A stretch of DNA of 5,441 nucleotides from an uncultured Prevotella sp. GTDB lineage: Bacteria > Bacteroidota > Bacteroidia > Bacteroidales > Bacteroidaceae. The stretch lies in assembly GCA_934183135.1 (NCBI GenBank), contig CAKPRX010000114.1:1-5441 (forward strand). The letters run 5' to 3'. Shown here piece after piece: positions 1-4,876 of the stretch; the stretch's first letter is position 1, and every line of letters starts with the position of its first letter. The notes below the pieces were generated by a model, which searched no databases, was not told where the DNA came from, and saw only the letters and a program-made list of their open reading frames with translations. Both the position numbers and the translations under genes were made by a program.

Positions 1-2
1 GA

Positions 3-179
3 TTTATGACTAAGGAGATAGCCGACATACTAAACCGGACAGAGAGCACCATAGATACCCACCGCAGGGCTCTATTCAAGAAACTGAACGTAACCAACAT
101 GATGGAGGCCGTGGGCTATGCCATGACCTACCACCTGTTGCAAGGATATAACACACTCATAGACAGAACTATAGAATAA
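3..179 (+). CDS. LuxR-type helix-turn-helix regulator, C-terminal fragment (5' end outside window)
   Basis: Only the last 58 codons are present, read in frame 3 from the window edge to TAA at 177-179. The visible part reads MTKEIADILNRTESTIDTHR, then a basic FKKLNV segment. This is the GerE/LuxR-type DNA-binding domain: the TxxEIAxxL helix, the turn, and the recognition helix with S/T-T-I-D-T-H-R. It is followed by a short helical tail ending DRTIE. The protein is therefore a cytoplasmic DNA-binding transcription factor. Whether its missing N-terminus is a response-regulator receiver, a sensor or something else cannot be seen. It is transcribed towards the fimbrial operon and ends 3 bp before a strong hairpin. 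It lies outside the asnS direct repeats, so it probably belongs to the neighbouring chromosome and not to the fimbrial segment. A role in controlling the fimbrial genes is possible, but nothing in the sequence shows it. Confidence 0.88.
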   Translation, partial: FMTKEIADILNRTESTIDTHRRALFKKLNVTNMMEAVGYAMTYHLLQGYNTLIDRTIE

Positions 180-181
180 GA

Positions 182-224
182 CAGATGGGCTGACGGAGTA
201 AGCTATACTCCACCAGCCCATCTG
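182..224 (+). terminator. Long hairpin after the LuxR-type gene, likely terminator
   Basis: Outer arms CAGATGGGCTG (182-192) and CAGCCCATCTG (214-224) pair perfectly over 11 bp. After a symmetric AC/AC internal loop, inner arms GGAGTA (195-200) and TACTCC (206-211) pair over 6 bp around AGCTA. The hairpin starts 3 bases after the stop codon of the LuxR-type gene. There is no clear T run on the plus-strand side (CTATATAG follows). On the minus strand it is followed by a T-rich TCTTATTCT. It may therefore act in both directions between the two converging transcription units. Confidence 0.65.
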
Positions 225-244
225 CTATATAGAGACCGAGGCCG

Positions 245-278
245 CTTAGAACTCGGCTGTCTTGGGTGTACGTGGGAA
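245..278 (-). repeat. Direct repeat copy 1 of the asnS 3' end (possible attachment-site copy)
   Basis: On the plus strand this 34-base segment begins CTTAGAACTCGG and ends GTGTACGTGGGAA. It matches 4843-4876 at 33 of 34 positions in the same orientation. The only difference is T at 258 against C at 4856. The start-to-start distance is 4598 bp, and the segment between the copies holds the complete three-gene fimbrial operon. Two identical-strand copies of a gene's 3' end flanking a gene cassette is the usual footprint of site-specific integration into that end. No integrase gene lies between the copies, so the mechanism is inferred. Confidence 0.85.
246..278 (-). pseudogene. asnS: Remnant of the asnS 3' end: last ten codons plus stop
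   Basis: Read on the minus strand, this piece encodes [10 protein letters not shown] followed by TAA, exactly the C-terminus of the asparaginyl-tRNA synthetase encoded at the right end of the window. The single base difference is synonymous (ACA here, ACG in the gene, both Thr). Upstream of the Phe codon similarity stops and the sequence becomes the terminator hairpin of the fimbrial operon. There is no start codon or ribosome site, so the piece is not a gene. It is a duplicated end, either left behind when a segment inserted into asnS or carried by the segment itself. Confidence 0.85.
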
Positions 279-317
279 AACGGGCTGCCACTATGCTCTC
301 GCAATCTGGCAGCCCGT
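277..317 (-). terminator. Intrinsic terminator of the fimbrial operon
   Basis: Arms ACGGGCTGCCA (280-290) and TGGCAGCCCGT (307-317) form a perfect 11-bp GC-rich stem around a 16-base loop. On the minus strand the stem runs directly into TTTTCCC, a short U tract at 277-280. It lies about 40 bases after the stop of the fimbrillin-like gene. The U tract overlaps the first bases of the asnS remnant, so the end of the operon and the repeat boundary coincide almost to the base. Confidence 0.8.
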
Positions 318-358
318 CATAGAGTAAAGCCCTTTGGGGTCTGGGGGATTATATCTGT

Positions 359-2005
359 TTATGAAGCAGACTTCACTGTGGCGCCGTCAACGATAATGGT
401 AGCCTTGGTACCCTTCTTCTCATTCCACAGTGAGTTGCCACTTACTGAGCCAGTGCCAAATCCGGTAGCTGTGCAGTTGGTGATAATCACCTTGTATGGA
501 GTTCCCACACCAGTGGGGAGAGAACTGTCGATTTCTATGGCTGCCTTGCCTGCAACGGTAGTTGTTGCGGTAAATGTGCAATCCTGGAATGTGGCTGTCT
601 GGCTTCCCACAGCGCCTTCATTGTAGATGAGCACACTCTTGCCGGCGCAGGTAAAGGTACAGCGAGTGAAGGTGATGCTCGTTGAACCATAGGTCCAGAT
701 ATTGTAACTACCGCTTGAGGTCTGCTCGAATTTACAATCTTCATACGAAGCATCAGTTGCATAAGAGAAAGGCTGGCCAGTAATCACACAACCCTTGTAC
801 TTCACCGTGGCAGCATGCTGGATACCCGTATAGTTGGCATTGGGCGACTCAACGGTGACATTCTCAAACGTCACATTCGTGGCATTTACTGCTGCGGGAA
901 CCTTAATGATGGTCGTAGCGGCATCGTCGCTGGAGAAGACTACGCCATCGGCAGGTTGATAAGAGAGCGTATAGGTGTTGCCGGTAGCCAACTTCACAAT
1001 GGTGTTGGGCTGCGAGGCAGCGGAAGCCATCTCGGCCTGGTTCGAAGCGTTTACCAGACGGTAGGTAGTATTGTGGTCACCGAGGAAAGCGGGATCGACA
1101 ACTACAGTAAATGTAGTAGTACCAGAGAGGATGTTGCCCACGATATTGGTGCGGTAATTGCGCTGCAGAGGCAGGTTCTGCAGACCGTCCTTGACTACGA
1201 TTTCGTCACCTGAAGCCGCCTTGAAGGTAAACTCAGCCGAGACCAGCGTCTTCTGGGTTCCATCGGTAGCATCGTTTGGCAGAACATAGCACATGGAGAG
1301 ATACTTGTAGGCCTCCTTGTTGCCGTCACCATCGGCATCGACCATCAGATTTTCACCGGGCAAACTTGCATAGGTGAAATTGACATCGGCAGATCCAGAC
1401 ACCTTGCCGTCAAGGACATTCAACGTAGTAGCTGCCTGCTTCACGGTCACCTTCGATTCGGCAACGGTAACACCCGATGCTACGGCTGCATCCCAGTCTG
1501 CCGAGGTAGAGCCCACATTGAGCTGGGCGAAAGGACGCTTGAGCTCGACGGTCTCAGCGACATCGTTCTTAACGGTTATGTCAACAGCATTAAAGAAGGC
1601 ATCGCGACTCTCATCGTTGTTGGCACCGGCATAGTTGACCGTAACCTGCATGTTGTCATTCACTGAGTAAGCAGAGTTGCCAGCCTTCTGGGCCCAGAAA
1701 GCTACCTTGTAGGTCTGGCCCTTGGCCAAGGTGAGCGTTACCGTGTGGCCGGAGCTGAGGTCGGCCGCAGGCTCGGTGACCAGGGGAAGCGTGGCTATTG
1801 CGTTGCCATTCTTGTCAAACACACGATAGACAAGCTGATCGACAGTGGTGCCGTCGCTGATGGTACGGGTAAGGGCGTTATCGGCACTTACCTTGAACGT
1901 TACCTGCGCGAGATTGCTGTCTGCCTGCGGGACATTGTTGTCCTCCGAACACGAGTTTGCCAGCATCAGAGCTGCAAACATTCCAAAGATGGTTACTTTT
2001 TTCAT
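359..2005 (-). CDS. Fimbrillin-like surface lipoprotein: DUF6562-type N-terminal region fused to a parallel beta-helix
   Basis: A 548-residue protein with a lipoprotein signal peptide (MKKVTIFGMFAALMLANSC, lipid-carrying Cys19), so likely exported to the outer membrane or cell surface. Residues about 33-300 resemble DUF6562/fimbrillin proteins, with ordered motifs YKVAFWAQ (99-106), RDAFF (134-138), RPFAQLNV (157-164) and LPLQRNYRTNIVGNIL (278-293). A DADGDGNKE stretch at 223-231 resembles a calcium-binding loop. From about 365 to the end, short strands recur with a Cys at matching positions (406, 424, 449, 476, 511), as in a right-handed beta-helix. Arg47 followed by Thr48 lies where P. gingivalis FimA is cleaved (after Arg46), so proteolytic maturation is possible. 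It is the last gene of the operon, 75 bp after the Mfa2-type gene, and is followed by a terminator. The chosen ATG gives the signal peptide directly. It may be a tip adhesin or the sole fibre subunit; the sequence does not decide between these. Confidence 0.85.
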   Translation of the reverse strand: MKKVTIFGMFAALMLANSCSEDNNVPQADSNLAQVTFKVSADNALTRTISDGTTVDQLVYRVFDKNGNAIATLPLVTEPAADLSSGHTVTLTLAKGQTYKVAFWAQKAGNSAYSVNDNMQVTVNYAGANNDESRDAFFNAVDITVKNDVAETVELKRPFAQLNVGSTSADWDAAVASGVTVAESKVTVKQAATTLNVLDGKVSGSADVNFTYASLPGENLMVDADGDGNKEAYKYLSMCYVLPNDATDGTQKTLVSAEFTFKAASGDEIVVKDGLQNLPLQRNYRTNIVGNILSGTTTFTVVVDPAFLGDHNTTYRLVNASNQAEMASAASQPNTIVKLATGNTYTLSYQPADGVVFSSDDAATTIIKVPAAVNATNVTFENVTVESPNANYTGIQHAATVKYKGCVITGQPFSYATDASYEDCKFEQTSSGSYNIWTYGSTSITFTRCTFTCAGKSVLIYNEGAVGSQTATFQDCTFTATTTVAGKAAIEIDSSLPTGVGTPYKVIITNCTATGFGTGSVSGNSLWNEKKGTKATIIVDGATVKSAS

Positions 2006-2044
2006 GTTGAAAAATTTTAATGATTAAAATAATGAATATATAAA

Positions 2045-2073
2045 CCAATATAAATCGGTCGTTGTATAACAAG
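2045..2073 (-). promoter_or_regulatory. Weak candidate promoter for the fimbrillin-like gene
   Basis: Read on the minus strand, the AT-rich 75-bp gap holds TATATTGG (2052-2045), one mismatch from the Bacteroidales -7 box TAnnTTTG. A CTTG (2073-2070) lies 17 bases upstream as a possible -33 element. The spacing is a little short. If real, it would give the last gene its own transcript with a leader of about 35 bases, allowing more subunit than anchor to be made. The leader before the ATG is very AT-rich (CATTAAAATTTTTCAAC), as is common in Bacteroidales. Confidence 0.3.
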
Positions 2074-2080
2074 TGTGATG

Positions 2081-3142
2081 TCAGTAGAAGACATTGAACT
2101 CGCCGTCATAGCCAGGACTGATGCTTACGCCTCCCGTGGCAGTCTGGGTGAGGAACTCGCCTCTGACGATGGTATGGCGGCTACGCTGGAGCGGCACATT
2201 GACGGGACGCGACAGCGAGACCTGATGGCCCTGACGGTCGTAGATGCCCAACTGGACAGTGACCTCAGTGGCCTGACCATTGACTAGCACATAGTCGAAA
2301 CCCAACGAGGCCTCATCGGCAGACAGGCGCTCTACGCGGCCATCGCAGGCCACTCCCACAATGGCATCATTGGGCTTGTCGGTAAATATATTATAGGTAT
2401 TAGGCACATAACCGTTGTAGATGATACGCACGCTGAACATATCCAAATCCACAGCAGGCGAGGATTGCGTAGATGAAGTCGTGGGTGTACGCCCGGCTAT
2501 GGCTTCAGACTGCTGCTCGAGAAAGAGGCGTACATCATTGGCCACAAACTCAAACTTGGCAAGTGGGCGGGTCATCTGCACGGTTACTCCAACAGGCGCC
2601 TGCTCACTAGTACTGGTAACAATGGTAGCCACAGCCTCACCTCTGAACGCATCGCGATAGTCGGTACTACCCTGATAGGGTGTGATAGCCCGGATACTGG
2701 AGAAGTCGGAAGCATCGTAGAAGCCACCCACACTGGAAACACCATCAGAGAGGTCGGCCCACACCATGACGCGATAGTCGCCAGCAGGGGCGTCGATGTC
2801 TATATCGGCATCATACCCCTGACTAACATCGCGACGCACGACATACTCGCAGACAGGAATTGCCTGCGCCGTAGATGCGCGAGGGAAGAGGCGGATGATG
2901 TATCTCATCGTGCCGCGGGTACGGACAGAAGTAGCCTGTACGGGGGCACCCGTGCGCGACAGGGTGTAGTAGACCTGGGGCATATCGGTATCAAACCGCA
3001 GACGCAGGCTAACCTTTGCCGTATCGGGCACATCGGGAAACTCGTGCACTCCACATCCCACAAGGAGTACCGACAAGACTAACAGCAGCAACCTTGCAGA
3101 CTGATGGCGAATGTGGCGGACTATAGCTATCTGAACCAGCAT
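2081..3142 (-). CDS. FimB/Mfa2-family fimbrial anchor/accessory lipoprotein
   Basis: A 353-residue lipoprotein. A long basic N-region (MLVQIAIVRHIRHQSAR) is followed by a hydrophobic core and the lipobox LLVGC with Cys30. The mature protein begins with GVHEFPDVP and a VSLRLRF strand, as is typical of the Mfa2/FimB family. Other hallmarks in order are GDYRVMVWADLSDG (121-134), DYRDAFRGE (161-169), RPLAKFEFV (192-200), GFDYVLVNG (281-289), LQRSRHTIVRGEFL (318-331) and the C-terminal aromatic strand FNVFY. In P. gingivalis, FimB and Mfa2 anchor the fimbria to the outer membrane and limit its length; the same job is inferred here. It starts 2 bp after the stop of the DUF3575 gene, so the two are probably co-translated, and it precedes the fimbrillin-like gene. 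The length is normal for the family. A Ser/Thr-rich, low-complexity stretch at about 218-230 is probably a loop. Confidence 0.88.
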   Translation of the reverse strand: MLVQIAIVRHIRHQSARLLLLVLSVLLVGCGVHEFPDVPDTAKVSLRLRFDTDMPQVYYTLSRTGAPVQATSVRTRGTMRYIIRLFPRASTAQAIPVCEYVVRRDVSQGYDADIDIDAPAGDYRVMVWADLSDGVSSVGGFYDASDFSSIRAITPYQGSTDYRDAFRGEAVATIVTSTSEQAPVGVTVQMTRPLAKFEFVANDVRLFLEQQSEAIAGRTPTTSSTQSSPAVDLDMFSVRIIYNGYVPNTYNIFTDKPNDAIVGVACDGRVERLSADEASLGFDYVLVNGQATEVTVQLGIYDRQGHQVSLSRPVNVPLQRSRHTIVRGEFLTQTATGGVSISPGYDGEFNVFY

Positions 3143-3144
3143 AC

Positions 3145-4395
3145 TTATTTCCTCCCTCGTTTGAAGTCAAACACATAACAGAGCGACAAAGAAGCCTGGT
3201 CTATGCCCATGTAGGTCTTGCTCTCGGTATATGCCTTGAGCCCGTTGGGCTGGTTATAAAACTTGTCGTGGCTGAGCGAATAGATGCCCGCACCGACAGA
3301 CAACTCCATCTGCCAGCGATGGTTGTGGCTAACAGGCAGACGCAGCCCTGCCGACACGCCACCACCGAGAGCCGGACGATGTCCATCGCGGTCCTGGGTA
3401 CGGTAGCGTCCGCCAAAAGCCACATTGTAATAAGCCATACCGAGATGGGCTCCCATAAAGAATCCGGTATTGCATGCTGTGGGCCAATAGCGACACTCGG
3501 GATAGAGTGAAAAAGTGCGGTATTTGCGGTTCTTGCTGAAATAGTTCCATGCAGAGAAACTTACGGGCAGAGCCACCGACCAGTGAGGAGCAACATCGAC
3601 CTCTATGGCGATATTGGTGATAAGAAACGCCCAAGCCACTGCATTGGTTTTGAGGGTGATATGGCGCCGACAGGTGGTCTCGGCCACCGCCGTCACAGTA
3701 TCTGCTAAAGCCGGAGCCATCGTTACAGGTTCGGAGGTCGGCTCGGGGGGCGGGCCTACAATGGAGGACGGTGCCTCTATGCGTGCCACACCGACCTCGG
3801 CACGCGCCATACGCATCTGCGGATAGACATCGCGCATGAGTATGGGCCAGAGCCGGCCCCTATGGGCATGCCGCAGAAGCAGCACGCGGTGGTCTATCGT
3901 CAGCCCGCGTCTATAGGAGACAAGGGTGGTGTCGAGTGCCAAGATATGCGCCATCGACGCACGATAGGGCACCAACCGGGGAGGGGGGGGGTAACCGAGG
4001 GCAAGAGTATCGAGCAACGGCCAGCCCACGCCCATATTGTCTGCCAACACGAGGGGCAACTCTTTATCGGAATGAGAACGGAGCCACGATGCCAGAGCCT
4101 GGGCACGGCGAACGGCCAAGCGCCGGTTGGTCTGATAACTGCCCTCGGGCGATGCCATACCTGTAATCTGCACGTTCATAAGCGAAAGGGTGCTGTCGCG
4201 GCGCACCGCTGCCAGATAGTCGAGCATGGCCGACAGACTATTGCCATTACAGGTATAAGCGGTATCGAGCATCGTACCACCCACGGGAAAGAAGACGCTG
4301 AAATGGGTATTGACCACATGACCCTGTGCCCTGGACTCTGTGACAGGCATCCAGGCAATGAGCATCAGTGTGATGATATAAGTCAGTCGGTTCAT
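3145..4395 (-). CDS. OmpA-like/DUF3575 outer-membrane protein of the fimbrial operon
   Basis: A 416-residue protein with a standard signal peptide (likely cut after SRA, residue 23). Residues about 29-106 resemble an OmpA C-terminal domain: VQITGMASPEGS (75-86), then TNRRLAVRRAQALASWL (89-105). The Asp of the usual GHTD peptidoglycan-binding motif is replaced (Ser82), while the RA arginine remains (Arg97). A Pro-rich linker (about 207-232) leads to a DUF3575 domain (about 244-416) with alternating aromatic strands ending LSLCYVFDF, suggesting an outer-membrane beta-barrel. Such genes commonly sit beside fimB/mfa2-type genes in Bacteroidales, so a role in presenting or anchoring fimbriae is inferred. 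It is the first gene of the operon, about 110 bases after a promoter candidate. The start gives a good signal peptide but has no obvious Shine-Dalgarno. A run of nine C residues in codons 135-138 could slip, and loss or gain of one C would stop translation near residue 160. Confidence 0.85.
   Translation of the reverse strand: MNRLTYIITLMLIAWMPVTESRAQGHVVNTHFSVFFPVGGTMLDTAYTCNGNSLSAMLDYLAAVRRDSTLSLMNVQITGMASPEGSYQTNRRLAVRRAQALASWLRSHSDKELPLVLADNMGVGWPLLDTLALGYPPPPRLVPYRASMAHILALDTTLVSYRRGLTIDHRVLLLRHAHRGRLWPILMRDVYPQMRMARAEVGVARIEAPSSIVGPPPEPTSEPVTMAPALADTVTAVAETTCRRHITLKTNAVAWAFLITNIAIEVDVAPHWSVALPVSFSAWNYFSKNRKYRTFSLYPECRYWPTACNTGFFMGAHLGMAYYNVAFGGRYRTQDRDGHRPALGGGVSAGLRLPVSHNHRWQMELSVGAGIYSLSHDKFYNQPNGLKAYTESKTYMGIDQASLSLCYVFDFKRGRK
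3151..3155 (-). promoter_or_regulatory. Ribosome binding site of the Mfa2-type gene
   Basis: The minus strand reads GGAGG, then eight bases, then ATG at 3142. A clear Shine-Dalgarno is uncommon in Bacteroidales. Here it lies inside the last codons of the upstream DUF3575 gene (RGRK-stop), supports the chosen start and favours translational coupling of the two genes. Confidence 0.6.
3983..3991 (-). repeat. Homopolymer of nine C (coding strand) inside the DUF3575 gene
   Basis: Nine G on the plus strand, nine C on the coding strand, spanning the end of Tyr135 and Pro136-Pro138, followed by T and four more C. Loss of one C leads to TGA at 3902-3900; gain of one C leads to TAG at 3913-3911. Either would remove the whole DUF3575 domain. 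A tract of this length is a plausible slipped-strand switch, or an assembly error hot spot. Confidence 0.7.
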
Positions 4396-4415
4396 ATCGG
4401 TAAGAGTTATCGGTT

Positions 4416-4451
4416 CTAATCCTTGGATAAAAGCTAATCCTTGGATAAAGG
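4416..4451 (-). repeat. Tandem 18-bp repeat in the leader of the fimbrial operon
   Basis: Plus-strand CTAATCCTTGGATAAAAG (4416-4433) is followed at once by CTAATCCTTGGATAAAGG (4434-4451), 17 of 18 bases identical. Each copy contains ATCC-TT-GGAT, a small dyad. The pair starts 20 bases upstream of the DUF3575 start codon and lies downstream of the predicted transcription start, so it would be in the 5' leader. It could be a two-site operator or an RNA control element; nothing identifies the regulator. Confidence 0.75.
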
Positions 4452-4508
4452 TTACAGATGATTGACACGCATGGCTTTAAACTGCCTATATGCTTTTATC
4501 GTACTTTG

Positions 4509-4540
4509 CAAAAATAAAATGATTTCCACATTCATTGAAA
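4509..4540 (-). promoter_or_regulatory. Promoter candidate for the fimbrial operon
   Basis: The minus strand carries TATTTTTG (4516-4509), a full match to the Bacteroidales -7 consensus TAnnTTTG. Twenty bases upstream lies TTTC (4540-4537), three of four bases of the -33 TTTG element, at the expected spacing. Transcription would begin near 4502, giving a leader of about 105 bases before the DUF3575 ATG, with the tandem 18-bp repeat inside it. Confidence 0.6.
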
Positions 4541-4547
4541 TCACGAC

Positions 4548-4567
4548 CCGTTAATTGATGTTAACGG
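4548..4567. promoter_or_regulatory. 20-bp dyad just upstream of the fimbrial promoter
   Basis: CCGTTAA (4548-4554) and TTAACGG (4561-4567) are perfect inverted arms around TTGATG. The element begins 7 bases beyond the -33 box, the usual place for an activator site. It has the size and symmetry of a dimeric regulator's operator. The regulator is unknown. Confidence 0.45.
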
Positions 4568-4574
4568 CTTGCAT

Positions 4575-4598
4575 TTTTTGCGCAACTTTTTGCGCAAC
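4575..4598. repeat. Two tandem 12-bp units, each with the palindrome TTGCGCAA
   Basis: TTTTTGCGCAAC occurs twice without a gap (4575-4586, 4587-4598), identical in all 12 bases. Each unit contains the perfect 8-bp palindrome TTGCGCAA. The units lie 35 to 60 bases upstream of the -33 box. They could be paired binding sites about one helical turn apart, or a copy of a dispersed intergenic repeat. Confidence 0.7.
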
Positions 4599-4780
4599 CG
4601 CACTGTCACCATTCGCTATCGTTACAGTTCTGAGCCTCACAGCATCTCACATCTGCGCCCCGGCAAGGAGTGCCGCACACAGGATATTAGCTTATCTATG
4701 AGGAAGCCCTTGCCGATGGCTGGTGAAGGGTGGCATGCACCATTTCAGCCTCGCACATCGCAAGAGTTACACAAGACGCG
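4599..4780. other. Non-coding stretch between the fimbrial control region and the asnS terminator
   Basis: No convincing gene is seen on either strand. A 74-codon plus-strand frame (4569-4793) has low-complexity, Arg/Ser/His-rich content and runs through the tandem repeat and the terminator stem, so it is not called. Small structures are present: CGGCA-AGGAG-TGCCG (4661-4675), two CTCACA copies 10 bp apart (4636, 4646) and an imperfect dyad with outer arms GGCTG (4718-4722) and CAGCC (4746-4750) and inner arms GGTG/CACC. Their meaning is unknown. Confidence 0.5.
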
Positions 4781-4817
4781 AAAGAGCCGGTAGAGAATAA
4801 TACTCTACCGGCTCTTT
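4781..4817 (-). terminator. Terminator hairpin after asnS
   Basis: AAAGAGCCGGTAGAG (4781-4795) and CTCTACCGGCTCTTT (4803-4817) form a perfect 15-bp stem with a 7-base loop, 26 bases after the asnS stop. The stem ends in AAA/TTT, so it could work in either direction. It separates asnS from the fimbrial operon, which therefore needs its own promoter. It lies inside the segment between the direct repeats, so if that segment is an insertion, asnS now uses a terminator brought by the insertion. Confidence 0.8.
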
Positions 4818-4842
4818 GTATCTATAAGAGAGCTATGCAGCT

Positions 4843-4876
4843 CTTAGAACTCGGCCGTCTTGGGTGTACGTGGGAA
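4843..4876 (-). repeat. Direct repeat copy 2, within the 3' end of intact asnS
   Basis: The partner of 245-278 (33 of 34 bases, same orientation). It covers the last ten sense codons and the stop of asnS plus one base beyond. If the intervening segment was integrated here, this copy restores the reading frame and C-terminus of asnS. Confidence 0.85.

Noticed and set aside
815..1213. 132-codon open frame on the plus strand, opposite the fimbrillin-like gene
   Set aside because: A shadow of the opposite-strand gene; no recognisable domain and no ribosome site.
3862..4419. 185-codon open frame on the plus strand, opposite the DUF3575 gene
   Set aside because: It is antisense to a gene with a clear signal peptide and domains. 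Its product is rich in His, Arg, Gly and Cys with no recognisable motif.
4416..4598. CRISPR-like array suggested by short repeats
   Set aside because: The repeats are adjacent without spacers, there are only two copies of each, and there are no cas genes in the window.
4569..4793. 74-codon plus-strand frame in the intergenic region
   Set aside because: It starts in the tandem TTGCGCAA repeat and ends in the asnS terminator stem. The composition is low in hydrophobic residues and resembles no family I know.
4396..4843. Invertible promoter, as found for many Bacteroidales surface loci
   Set aside because: I looked for a pair of long inverted repeats around the promoter candidate and found only a 20-bp dyad with a 6-base centre, too close together to define an invertible segment.
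4825..4846. Small stem AGAGCT-ATGC-AGCTCT overlapping the asnS stop
   Set aside because: Only 6 bp and no U tract; the 15-bp hairpin further downstream is the better terminator.
245..4876. Insertion sequence or transposon
   Set aside because: No transposase frame, no terminal inverted repeats at the edges, and the 34-bp direct repeat is a gene end, far longer than a normal target-site duplication.
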